Below are positions 1-6,834 of a stretch of DNA of 7,716 bases, piece after piece (position 1 is the stretch's first letter; every line of letters starts with the position of its first letter). Position numbers and translations under genes: made by a program. The DNA is from Planctomycetaceae bacterium (lineage in GTDB: Bacteria; Planctomycetota; Planctomycetia; Planctomycetales; Planctomycetaceae), in contig JAGQQQ010000808.1 in assembly GCA_020426125.1 (NCBI GenBank), positions 1 to 7,716 of the forward strand. The letters are read 5' to 3'. The notes beneath the pieces were generated by a model that was not told the origin of the DNA, searched no databases, and saw nothing but the letters and a program-made list of their open reading frames with translations.

Positions 1-280
1 TCACCTTCATGTCGTCGTACACGCCAAAGAAGTCGGGCATGTAGCCGATCATCTTCCGGATCTTCATCGGATCATCCCGGACGTTGATCCCGTTGATCCG
101 GGCGACACCCCGTTCGGGATTGATGAGTGTGGCCAGGACTTTGATGGTGGTCGACTTTCCGGCGCCGTTGGGGCCGATGAATCCGAAGACTTCCCCCCGC
201 GGAATGCTGAACGAGATGCCGCGGACTGCCCGGGTCGTGCCGTAGGAGACATGGAGCTTTTGGATATCAACGACGTTCAT
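1..280 (-). CDS. ABC transporter ATP-binding protein, N-terminal part (C-terminus beyond left edge)
   Basis: This is the first 93 residues of an ABC-type ATPase that would power an integral membrane permease on the cytoplasmic side. The start reads MNVVDIQKLHVSYG, with the aromatic A-loop tyrosine at residue 13. The Walker A motif GPNGAGKST lies at residues 36-44, followed by the usual beta strands with NPERG and INGINV. The Q-loop region reads GYMPDFFGVYDD (residues 79-90), with Asp83 where most ABC ATPases carry Gln. Signature motif, Walker B and H-loop would lie outside the window. The ATG at 278-280 is chosen because it overlaps the stop of the upstream 706-residue gene in an ATGA (277-280), typical of translational coupling, and gives a normal family N-terminus. 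The overall style is that of ABC-2/CcmA-type exporter ATPases. The substrate cannot be told. Family assignment is certain; exporter type is inference. Confidence 0.93.
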   Translation of the reverse strand, partial: MNVVDIQKLHVSYGTTRAVRGISFSIPRGEVFGFIGPNGAGKSTTIKVLATLINPERGVARINGINVRDDPMKIRKMIGYMPDFFGVYDDMKV

Positions 281-2397
281 GTCTCGCTTTCTTGCATCAA
301 CAGCCGGTACAAGTGGTGATCGCCGGACTCCCCCTCGACAAGGATCAACAGCAACCACTGGCTCAGATCCGTGGAATCCCAGATGGCCAGGTCTTCGAGC
401 GTCCCCGCCCCGTTTGGGGAGATGTGTGAGACGATGTCAAAGATGCCGGTTTCTGCTTGAGAACTGAGGGAGCGGCAGACTCCAGACAAGGTCTCGTTGG
501 ATAAGTTGGATTCAGGATCAGGACCTTTCGAAGCGGATTCGACAATTTCTGTCCCGTGCATGAGCCACACGCGGGTATTCTTGGATCGTGAGGTGATGTC
601 CTCCAGAACTTGCCGCTGGGTCCGGACGTCCCGAAGTTGATCGAGTGTCAGCTCCGCCCATCGCAGCGATGGGACGGTAGCCTCAATATCCGTTCCAAGT
701 CGCGTCGTGCGGACAATTTGCGGTTTCCATTGCTGGACCCGGCGCTCAACCGTATAGTCCAGAGGCGCTCGACCCTGAAACGTGAGCGGTTCTGTTCTCA
801 AGAACTCCGTCACCCCCCGTTGGCGAACACTGCTGGACTGATAATACAAGTCGTCGACTTCAACGGCCTCTCGGTATTCCAAAGCCGAAACCAACGTGTT
901 CTTGTAATTCTGGACGAGGTCTTTCTCCGTTGCGGCGAAGAAGAGTTCAAACCGGCTCTCACGAACGGGTTGCCCCTGTTCATCCAAGTCGACAATTGTC
1001 AGCGAGCGGACGGCGTCCGTTTCTCCCATATGCGACTGTGCCATCCGCACGGTGTATCCCGAGAACAGCAATGCGACGGTGGGAAACACGATCCACGTCC
1101 AGCGCCGTTTGCCGATCGCAGACAAGACAAAATATTCCACGGGGCCAATGACGAGCAAGCACAATCCCAGCAATGTCGCGACGGTGGTCAAAGGGACGCC
1201 TTCCAAACGCTCCGGCATCAGCACCTGACGGATGCCGTTCGCCGCCAACTCATCCGGGGCGAATGGAAAATAGTTCGGTCGATTCGGATTAGTCTCATAG
1301 TTTTTGTGATCAGGCAAGGAGAGTGCTCCCGTCTCGAGAATGGTCGTCCGCTGGTCGGGCCGCACACGCCAGAGTTCCAGTATCGCCTGCTGCCAACGCG
1401 AGTCATTCTGTGCGACGGAATCGGTCATCACGAGCGATCGTCCGACGCCCGGAGTGGCACTGATCCAATTGACCTCCTGTCGCTCCAGAGTGCGGAGGTT
1501 CCCTTCGGAATCGAAGGCAATACGAGGCGCGAGCGTGGTGGATTCACTGACTTGCTCCAGGAAGATTTGCTGCTCGGATCCGCGTGCCACTTTCCCGGAC
1601 ACACAGACCAGTCCTCCCCCTTGAACCCAATCGGCGAGCGAGCGAAGTTGCCGGTCATTCATCTGTTGCAGGCCAGAAGCCGTGACGATGACCAGATCGA
1701 AGGCCATCCATTCCAGCCCTGAAGATGGAGCGTCCTCTGGGTCAACCGGGACCGTTCGCGAAGCAAGATGCCGCGACCAATCCCGGTGTGGAAGAAGTGA
1801 ATCCAGTCGGAAGACAGACAAGGGAGATGCCGTGTCTCTGCCGTCATCGCGGAACTCGGCCGACATCGTGGTTTCACTTTGGGGATGGACAATCCCAATC
1901 ACCTGCATCCGCTTCCAGTCGACCCAATACGGAAGGTCCTGCTCCTCCGGGTAGGTGAAGACGCGGTCTTCCGTGACGAAGGCCGCTCGAATGTCGAGCG
2001 GCGTTTGCTCCGTTGGCAAAATCATTGGCGGCATCATTATCGGAAGCACGACTTCACTCGCCGACAAGACCACATCATTACTTCGCCAAGTGTGTACCCG
2101 ACGTTGGGCCACGTAGAAATCCAGAACGAGAGACCCTTCGAGAACCTGCGGAGAGTTCCACGAAACACTCGCTTCAAACTGTACCGGGGCATGGCTCCGC
2201 GGTGAGTCGAATCGGGAGATCAGCGAGACCTTGGGGGCCTGAGACTGTGCGAAAACGGGACTCGCAATGACAATCCAAACCCAGGCAAACGTCCACCACT
2301 TTGTGACAAATGGTCCGCTGGTCCCAGTCGATGCCGGTATGGGGAAGATGATTGTTCTCATCCGATTGCGACCCAGGTCCTCTCCCCACCAACTCAT
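277..2397 (-). CDS. Large exported/membrane protein with GATase1-like domain, partner of ABC ATPase
   Basis: This 706-residue protein has no function I can name. A hydrophobic segment at residues 34-49 ends in SPVFA|QSQ, a plausible signal peptidase site. A beta-rich region follows (about 55-160). Residues 164-270 look like a class I glutamine amidotransferase (flavodoxin-like) fold: VIGIVHP near 166, then FDLVIVTASGLQQMND and LADWVQGGGLVCVSG. I see no catalytic Cys-His pair, so it is probably a non-enzymatic version of the fold. Two membrane helices follow (about 401-426 and 432-450), separated by a short basic loop GKRRWTW. A second soluble region of about 250 residues completes the protein. 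If the signal is cleaved, both soluble regions could be periplasmic. The ATPase gene overlaps its stop by 4 bp, so it is probably an accessory subunit of that transporter, loosely recalling GldG-type proteins; this is inference. The start is uncertain: Met13 (ATG at 2359-2361) gives a more normal signal peptide, and neither start has a strong Shine-Dalgarno. Confidence 0.8.
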   Translation of the reverse strand: MSWWGEDLGRNRMRTIIFPIPASTGTSGPFVTKWWTFAWVWIVIASPVFAQSQAPKVSLISRFDSPRSHAPVQFEASVSWNSPQVLEGSLVLDFYVAQRRVHTWRSNDVVLSASEVVLPIMMPPMILPTEQTPLDIRAAFVTEDRVFTYPEEQDLPYWVDWKRMQVIGIVHPQSETTMSAEFRDDGRDTASPLSVFRLDSLLPHRDWSRHLASRTVPVDPEDAPSSGLEWMAFDLVIVTASGLQQMNDRQLRSLADWVQGGGLVCVSGKVARGSEQQIFLEQVSESTTLAPRIAFDSEGNLRTLERQEVNWISATPGVGRSLVMTDSVAQNDSRWQQAILELWRVRPDQRTTILETGALSLPDHKNYETNPNRPNYFPFAPDELAANGIRQVLMPERLEGVPLTTVATLLGLCLLVIGPVEYFVLSAIGKRRWTWIVFPTVALLFSGYTVRMAQSHMGETDAVRSLTIVDLDEQGQPVRESRFELFFAATEKDLVQNYKNTLVSALEYREAVEVDDLYYQSSSVRQRGVTEFLRTEPLTFQGRAPLDYTVERRVQQWKPQIVRTTRLGTDIEATVPSLRWAELTLDQLRDVRTQRQVLEDITSRSKNTRVWLMHGTEIVESASKGPDPESNLSNETLSGVCRSLSSQAETGIFDIVSHISPNGAGTLEDLAIWDSTDLSQWLLLILVEGESGDHHLYRLLMQESET

Positions 2398-2470
2398 CGC
2401 GGTTGGCCCGAAGAGGACAGCTTGGAAAATGCCAGATCTCTGAGCGGAACGGCAATGTTTCTCGTTCGAG

Positions 2471-2504
2471 GTTTCGTTGAACTACGATTTCAGCTTAACG
2501 AAAC
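2471..2504. repeat. 34-bp imperfect inverted repeat, possible operator
   Basis: GTTTCGTT (2471-2478) and AACGAAAC (2497-2504) are perfect 8-base reverse complements, with further matching bases inward (A2480/T2495, C2482/G2493, T2483/A2492). The arm centres are 26 bases apart. It sits 74-107 bases upstream of the minus-strand gene start and about 170 bases upstream of the plus-strand start, a sensible place for a regulator site acting on either gene. There is no T tract directly after either arm, so it is not an obvious terminator. The regulatory role is inference from position and symmetry only. Confidence 0.4.
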
Positions 2505-2659
2505 GCGGGGAAGAGACCATCGGATTTGAAAAAAATCCCCGAACATCATCCAACGGTTTCCTGGCCAAGTGAGTTGCAACCAACCATTGCATTCTGGTAT
2601 CCGTGATCTCGATTCACGCGGGGCACCGGTGAAGTCTCGCACGGACGACCTTTCTCCTA

Positions 2660-2675
2660 CAACACGGAGTGTTGC
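2660..2675 (+). promoter_or_regulatory. Ribosome binding site inside a small hairpin, upstream of the DUF1559 gene
   Basis: GGAG at 2666-2669 lies six bases before the ATG at 2676 and fixes that start. It falls in a perfect inverted repeat, CAACAC (2660-2665), loop GGA, GTGTTG (2669-2674), so the Shine-Dalgarno forms the loop and first paired base of a six-pair stem. A CTCC at 2654-2657 could alternatively pair with GGAG. The site is clear; any regulation by folding is inference. Confidence 0.7.
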
Positions 2676-5213
2676 ATGTCGCTTTCCCATTCCCCCTGGC
2701 GCGGGCGGACCCTGCTGGTGGTTCTCATGTTCGGGCTGTCCGCTGGACTGGGATGGATTTACGCCCAACGCGATCAAGACATGGTCCCCCCGGAATCCTT
2801 GATCCCGATGGAATCGGTCATTTACTGCCAGTTCGATGGGGCGATGCTACACGATGGGGCCTACCGCCAGACGGCCGCATATCAGGCGCTCAACGAGAGC
2901 GGACTGATGGACGCCATCGAGAACGTTCTCAAATCTCTGGCCGAACAAAACCCCGATGCCCGTGAGGCGTTGGAAGCGATGAAGCACCTGCAGGACCACG
3001 GCCTCTCGCTGGGGATTGCCGTCGAACCTCCTCAACAGGGACCGCCCCGAGCGTGGGGAGTTATTGTCGTTCATGACGCCGCCGAAGGTGTGGAATTCCT
3101 CGAAGATCTGGTCCGTCGAGCGAAGCCTCCGGAAGACGCCCTTGGGGAAATGAAACTTCGCGGGCGAACCATTCGAACAGTCCAAGTTCCCAACGCCCCG
3201 GTGGAATTGGGCTGGTGGGCGGAACAAGGGCATCTGTTGATTGCCGTGGGGATGAATGCCTTTGAATCAGCGCTGGAAGTCGCAGATGGCAATCGCGACG
3301 ACGTCACGCACAATCCGTTGTGGCGGAAATACGGGGCCGATGGCTTCGATTTCGCCGTGAACTCGTCCGCGTGGTTCCACTTTGGAGCGCTCCGGGAAAT
3401 GTTCGGCGAGATGCCCGTTCCGGTTCCCGCGCGAGGCCGGAATGAGGCGGTGACTGTCAATAATCTCCTCGCGACAGTCGGCCTCGACCGTCTCAACAGC
3501 ATCGCCTGTGTGACCGGGTACAAAGGCAAAAGTTGCTGGTCCGAGGTTTTTGTGGACGCGGAAGAGGGCCGCGAGGGACTCTTAGGCCTGATCGATCAGC
3601 CGTCGATGGCGCTGGAGGACTTGCCGCCGATTCCCGCCGGCCAGACCGGAATTTTGATCAACAGTTTCGACTGGCCGAAGTTTTATGACACCGTCGAACA
3701 ACTGATCGGCAACGTCAGTGAATTTGCACCACCGGATTTCGAAGACCAGATTCAAGAAGGAATGCGACGCTTCGAAAACGGCGTGGGGATCTCCGTTGAA
3801 GAGGTCTTCGCTCCCTTGGGACACATCAACTGTCTCTACACGGACACGAACCAAGGGATGTTCGGGTTGGGAAGTATTGCGGTCATGAGCCTGAAGGATG
3901 CCGATCAGGCTCAAAACAATCTCAATGCGATTCTGGAGACCGTTAAACGTGAGTCACGAGGCGAAGTCGAGACTCGCGTGATGGAAATGCATGGAGCGAC
4001 GCTGACCATCGTCGAGATCCCGAAGTTTCCGGTGTTCAATCCGACGATCGCCATCACGGACGACTGGATGATCGTGGGACTGGTCTCGCAAGCCGTCCAA
4101 GCGGAGTTGCTCAGAATCGAGGGAAGTCTTCCCAGCTATGATCTGGCGGGTCTGCACGCGGATGCGTGGGATGAACTCCCCAAAGAGTTCACGTCGCTGA
4201 CGATCATTGATCCTCGCGATACCTACGCGGCTTTTCTCGGTTTCGCACCAAGCATGGTGGGATTCATTGAGATGGGACTGAAGGAAGAAGGCGCCGTTCC
4301 TCGGGACTTTGAGTTGCCATTTAATCCGGCCGACATTCCTCCGGTCGAATTGGTCACCGCTCCGCTGTTCGTGAACATCGCGATGAATACGGTCGATGAG
4401 AATGGACTTCATACCTATTCCCGCAGCTCGCTGCCGGGGATTCCCATCATCGGAGGAGGGGACGGCGGAACCGCGATTGCTACGACCGGCGTGCTTGTGG
4501 CCCTATTATTGCCCGCGGTCCAATCGGCACGAACCGCGGCACGCGATGCGCAGTCAAAGATCAACCTGAAGCAAATCGCTCTTGCGCTTCACAACTATCA
4601 TGACGTTTACGAAAGCTTTCCACCCGGAACGATCGAGAACGCCAATTTGCCTGTCGACGAGCGGCTCAGTTGGATGGTGCCGATCCTCCCATTCATCGAT
4701 CAACAGTCGCTCTGGACTCTGATCAATATGAAAGAAGCCTGGAACTCGGATGCAAACTTCGATGCGCTTACTGAAGACATTCCCAGCTTTCTCAACCCGA
4801 ATTCGCCCGAAAAGACTTACGAAGGGTATCCGGTGACGGGATACGTTGGGATCGGGGGAGTGGGGGAAGACGCTCCCGAACTGCCGGCGAATCATCGTCG
4901 AGCGGGGATCTTTGGGTACAACCGTGTCACCAGAATTCGGGATATCACCGATGGGACATCCAACACGATGATGACGTCCGAGGCCAGTGATCATGGGCCT
5001 TGGTCGGCGGGAGGCTACTCGACGATCCGAGCGTTTACCGAGGTCCCCTACATCAATGGCCCCGACAACATCGGCAATCCCTGGAGTCCCCGGGGAACGA
5101 ACGTCGGAATGGCCGACGGTTCCGTTCGGACGGTGAATGAAGACATCGATCCTTCCGTGATCGAAGCCATGGCCACCATCAACGGAGGCGAGCGAGTGGA
5201 TTTTGATTTCTAA
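2676..5213 (+). CDS. Secreted/membrane-anchored protein with C-terminal DUF1559 domain
   Basis: This 845-residue planctomycete-type protein starts with a basic n-region (SPWRGR) and a hydrophobic segment at 12-30 ending GWIYA|QRDQ, either a cleaved signal peptide or an N-terminal anchor. Residues about 40-580 form a long region of repeated alpha/beta character, for example IPMESVIYCQFD near 43-54; it resembles DUF3352-like planctomycete proteins, weakly supported. The DUF1559 domain runs from about 604: VLVALLLPAVQSAR (606-619), then LKQIALALHNYHDVYESFPPG (631-651) in its conserved place, ITDGTSNTMMTSEA (757-770) and NVGMADGSVRTV (809-820). DUF1559 proteins normally begin with a type IV prepilin-like GFTLVELLVVIAIIG segment. 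Here only its end survives, internally, and the leader and cleavage site are absent. The H-X9-DG motif reads S804-X9-D814-G815. The ATG at 2676 is supported by GGAG six bases upstream. It ends just before a strong terminator and looks monocistronic. The role is unknown; an extracytoplasmic location is inferred. Confidence 0.9.
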   Translation: MSLSHSPWRGRTLLVVLMFGLSAGLGWIYAQRDQDMVPPESLIPMESVIYCQFDGAMLHDGAYRQTAAYQALNESGLMDAIENVLKSLAEQNPDAREALEAMKHLQDHGLSLGIAVEPPQQGPPRAWGVIVVHDAAEGVEFLEDLVRRAKPPEDALGEMKLRGRTIRTVQVPNAPVELGWWAEQGHLLIAVGMNAFESALEVADGNRDDVTHNPLWRKYGADGFDFAVNSSAWFHFGALREMFGEMPVPVPARGRNEAVTVNNLLATVGLDRLNSIACVTGYKGKSCWSEVFVDAEEGREGLLGLIDQPSMALEDLPPIPAGQTGILINSFDWPKFYDTVEQLIGNVSEFAPPDFEDQIQEGMRRFENGVGISVEEVFAPLGHINCLYTDTNQGMFGLGSIAVMSLKDADQAQNNLNAILETVKRESRGEVETRVMEMHGATLTIVEIPKFPVFNPTIAITDDWMIVGLVSQAVQAELLRIEGSLPSYDLAGLHADAWDELPKEFTSLTIIDPRDTYAAFLGFAPSMVGFIEMGLKEEGAVPRDFELPFNPADIPPVELVTAPLFVNIAMNTVDENGLHTYSRSSLPGIPIIGGGDGGTAIATTGVLVALLLPAVQSARTAARDAQSKINLKQIALALHNYHDVYESFPPGTIENANLPVDERLSWMVPILPFIDQQSLWTLINMKEAWNSDANFDALTEDIPSFLNPNSPEKTYEGYPVTGYVGIGGVGEDAPELPANHRRAGIFGYNRVTRIRDITDGTSNTMMTSEASDHGPWSAGGYSTIRAFTEVPYINGPDNIGNPWSPRGTNVGMADGSVRTVNEDIDPSVIEAMATINGGERVDFDF

Positions 5214-5244
5214 ATCAAGAAGTCCACGAGCAATTCCTTTCTAT

Positions 5245-5310
5245 CGATGACGCAGAAACACCTCGCGAATCCCCTCCGCGAGGTGTTTTTGTAGGTTACT
5301 TGCGTCATCG
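5245..5310 (+). terminator. Rho-independent terminator nested within an outer inverted repeat, possibly bidirectional
   Basis: The inner hairpin has a perfect 12-base stem (5256-5267 with 5277-5288), a 9-base loop and a T tract to 5290, 42 bases after the stop of the DUF1559 gene. It is a textbook plus-strand terminator. Around it, CGATGACGCA (5245-5254) and TGCGTCATCG (5301-5310) form a second perfect 10-base inverted repeat. Read on the minus strand, the same inner hairpin is followed only by TTTCTGCG, so termination of the convergent baeRF gene (stop at 5333-5335) is plausible but weaker. CTATCGA occurs on both sides, at 5241-5247 and 5325-5331. Confidence 0.88.
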
Positions 5311-5332
5311 TGGCGATTTGACGCCTATCGAA

Positions 5333-6457
5333 TCATGTTGTCGTTGTCTGTGAGACGGGGTATCGCAGAACTGCGACCGGTTGGGAGAGATTGACGGCTT
5401 CTCCGCTCAGAAATTCGATCGTGCCTCCTTGATTGAGAACAGCGGAGACGCAGCCGTGAATGGGATTTTGTCCGTCGTGGCTTGCCCCGCAAACGTGTTC
5501 GTTGCTGAGGACCAAGGACGCCACCGCTCCCTGCTGGGCGGCTTGGGAGATTTCCGACACTCCTTCGACGCAGTGGTCGGCGGCCTTGGCGGCGCCAATT
5601 TTTTCCTTCCACTCCTCTGCCTCGTTGGCGCTTGATCGATGGAGCAATTCCTTGGCCGCGTCGCGTATCTCCTGGTCACTCGAATGCTCAAAGTTGCCAG
5701 TCAGCGGTTCGGGATACAGGCTTTTCAGTTCGCTGACCTCCTTGTAGAACGGGAATAGTTCTTCAACTCCAGCGAAAACGACCGTCGTCTCGCGGTTCGA
5801 GATTTCCTCGCTGATGGCGACATCAATTGCGCGAAAGTACCGGCGGACCATTTCTTCCTCGTCGGCCCGCTCGTGGCCGTGGGGAGTTGCTCGGTCCCCC
5901 ATTCCATCGGCTGGACGGAACGAGTGAAGGCCGAACCCCTTCCCCGTCTCTCCCGGGCGAATCTCGTCCAGGCTCTCGGGGAGGCCTTTTGGCTTGACTT
6001 GCTCCACCTGCGTGCCGAAGCATTTTAAGAGTCGAGTGTTATTCTCGCTCACGGCGATGACGAAGAACTGTTGTTTGCCGTCGATTTCGGAGACGAGTGG
6101 CGCCAATCCCGGAGCGTCGCCGCTGAAGACCGTCTCCATCGGAGAAGTTGTCAGCCGATACGCTTTGACTTCGTCGTTCATCAAAAAGCAGGCCAGTCCG
6201 GGAGACTGATGCTGCCAGAAATCGTCGTTGTCGATCAGCGGTTCCAGTTGGGAAATTTGCGAGGGCCAATTTGCGGAGTCATCTTCCCCCGATTGCTGCT
6301 GTAAGGATTTTAAGGCGTTCTTGAACTTCAGGTGGTTTTGTCGCACATCCGGTCCGGACTCAACCATCGGTAAGAGAATCGTGGCCACGGGCCCCGGCGT
6401 CTCGGCCAGTTGAAGAAGATCGTCACGGGTGAATTCCTGCAAATCTTTCCAATTCAT
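5333..6457 (-). CDS. baeRF-superfamily protein (bacterial eRF1-like, probably family 3-related)
   Basis: This 374-residue protein is soluble, with no signal peptide or membrane helix. It resembles the bacterial archaeo-eukaryotic release factor-type (baeRF) superfamily, relatives of eRF1/Pelota that lack the GGQ peptide-release motif. The N-terminal part has PVATILLPMVESGPDVRQN (23-41) and LKFKNALKSL (43-52), the typical start. The middle part holds FFVIAVSENNTRLLKCF (131-147) and a Gly/His-rich loop, GKGFGLHSF (172-180) and PHGHERADEEEMVRRYF (192-208). The C-terminal part, with ASLVLSNEHVCGASHDG (313-329) and GGTIEFLSGEAV (344-355), matches the L7Ae-like last domain. The start is firm: AGGAG lies seven bases before the ATG. 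Members are thought to act at the ribosome or on tRNA, but this is a sequence-based proposal and no activity is shown here. It appears monocistronic. The superfamily call is fairly sure; the subfamily number is a guess from memory. Confidence 0.78.
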   Translation of the reverse strand: MNWKDLQEFTRDDLLQLAETPGPVATILLPMVESGPDVRQNHLKFKNALKSLQQQSGEDDSANWPSQISQLEPLIDNDDFWQHQSPGLACFLMNDEVKAYRLTTSPMETVFSGDAPGLAPLVSEIDGKQQFFVIAVSENNTRLLKCFGTQVEQVKPKGLPESLDEIRPGETGKGFGLHSFRPADGMGDRATPHGHERADEEEMVRRYFRAIDVAISEEISNRETTVVFAGVEELFPFYKEVSELKSLYPEPLTGNFEHSSDQEIRDAAKELLHRSSANEAEEWKEKIGAAKAADHCVEGVSEISQAAQQGAVASLVLSNEHVCGASHDGQNPIHGCVSAVLNQGGTIEFLSGEAVNLSQPVAVLRYPVSQTTTT

Positions 6458-6464
6458 CGTCGCT

Positions 6465-6469
6465 CTCCT
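6465..6469 (-). promoter_or_regulatory. Ribosome binding site of the baeRF gene
   Basis: On the minus strand AGGAG lies seven bases before the ATG (6455-6457). It is the clearest Shine-Dalgarno in the window and fixes the start of the 374-residue protein. Confidence 0.85.
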
Positions 6470-6508
6470 GAAATTCTGGTGGGGATTGCCCTGAATTGGA
6501 ACGCAAGA

Positions 6509-6536
6509 ACGATGCCGATCAGCGAATCGCGGTCAA
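6509..6536 (-). promoter_or_regulatory. Possible sigma-70-like promoter of the baeRF gene
   Basis: Read on the minus strand, TTGACC (6531-6536, five of six matches to the -35 consensus) is followed 16 bases later by CATCGT (6509-6514, matching the -10 at A2, T3 and T6). A start of transcription near 6502 would give a leader of about 45 bases containing the AGGAG site. The -10 is poor and planctomycete promoters are not well defined, so this is tentative. Confidence 0.3.
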
Positions 6537-6648
6537 CTTGCCTCTGGAGACGGGGGAAATCGACCGAGAGCCGAACAGACTGGTCGCTGAGGCATCAGAG
6601 ATTGGGATTGCGGAAAACCCTTTCCATGCGGATCTCCGTCTATGGAGT

Positions 6649-6674
6649 GCTCCGACTCGTCGGAGCTTTCTTTC
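6649..6674 (+). terminator. Orphan terminator-like hairpin facing right, no gene upstream on that strand
   Basis: GCTCCGA (6649-6655), loop CTCG, TCGGAGC (6660-6666) form a perfect GC-rich 7-base stem with a tetraloop, followed directly by TTTCTTTC (6667-6674) on the plus strand. No T tract follows on the minus strand, so it points right. The only plus-strand gene in the window ends at 5213 and has its own terminator. The element therefore suggests a transcript starting between about 6460 and 6640, or a chance or relic hairpin. Confidence 0.5.
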
Positions 6675-6834
6675 AAGCGAAGTGTTCAAAAGGCCAATCT
6701 GACGCCCGAGTGGTCCGTTTGTCCTGAACTGACATCTTGAAGGAGAATGCGGGAGCGACAACGGGAGTGGATTTGCTCATGACGCGCCCATCAACTCAGA
6801 TTCAATGGGGCGCTCGCCAATCAGCGCGACGTTC

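Larger units (their letters stand above)
2398..2675. other. Divergent intergenic region between the ABC operon and the DUF1559 gene
   Basis: These 278 bases separate two divergently oriented genes and must hold both promoters. I see no convincing reading frame. A run of seven A residues (2529-2535) lies in a small inverted repeat GGATTT/AAATCC (2522-2527 and 2533-2538). For the plus strand, TTGCAA (2574-2579) and TATCCG (2598-2603), 18 bases apart, form only a poor sigma-70-like match, and I found none worth naming on the minus strand. The larger inverted repeat and the ribosome-binding-site hairpin are listed separately. Confidence 0.6.

Noticed and set aside
610..1722. Plus-strand open frame of 370 codons opposite the 706-residue gene
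   Set aside because: It is entirely antisense to the minus-strand gene, has no domain resemblance or good ribosome binding site, and is rich in Arg, Gln and Ser as expected for a shadow frame.
2522..2538. GGATTT/AAATCC inverted repeat with an A run
   Set aside because: The stem is short and AT-rich and the A/T run lies within the loop and arm, not after the stem, so it is neither a terminator nor a convincing operator.
2574..2603. TTGCAA and TATCCG as a promoter of the DUF1559 gene
   Set aside because: Spacing of 18 is acceptable, but only seven of twelve consensus bases match and the key last T of the -10 is missing; such matches arise by chance.
6496..6702. TTG-started 68-codon plus-strand frame
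   Set aside because: Composition is ordinary, but there is no well-spaced Shine-Dalgarno, no family is recognised, and a terminator-like hairpin lies inside it. Kept only as an argument in the small RNA finding.
6519..6761. 80-codon minus-strand frame upstream of the baeRF gene
   Set aside because: Arg/Ser-rich shadow-like composition, no ribosome binding site, and it overlaps the hairpin and the putative promoter.
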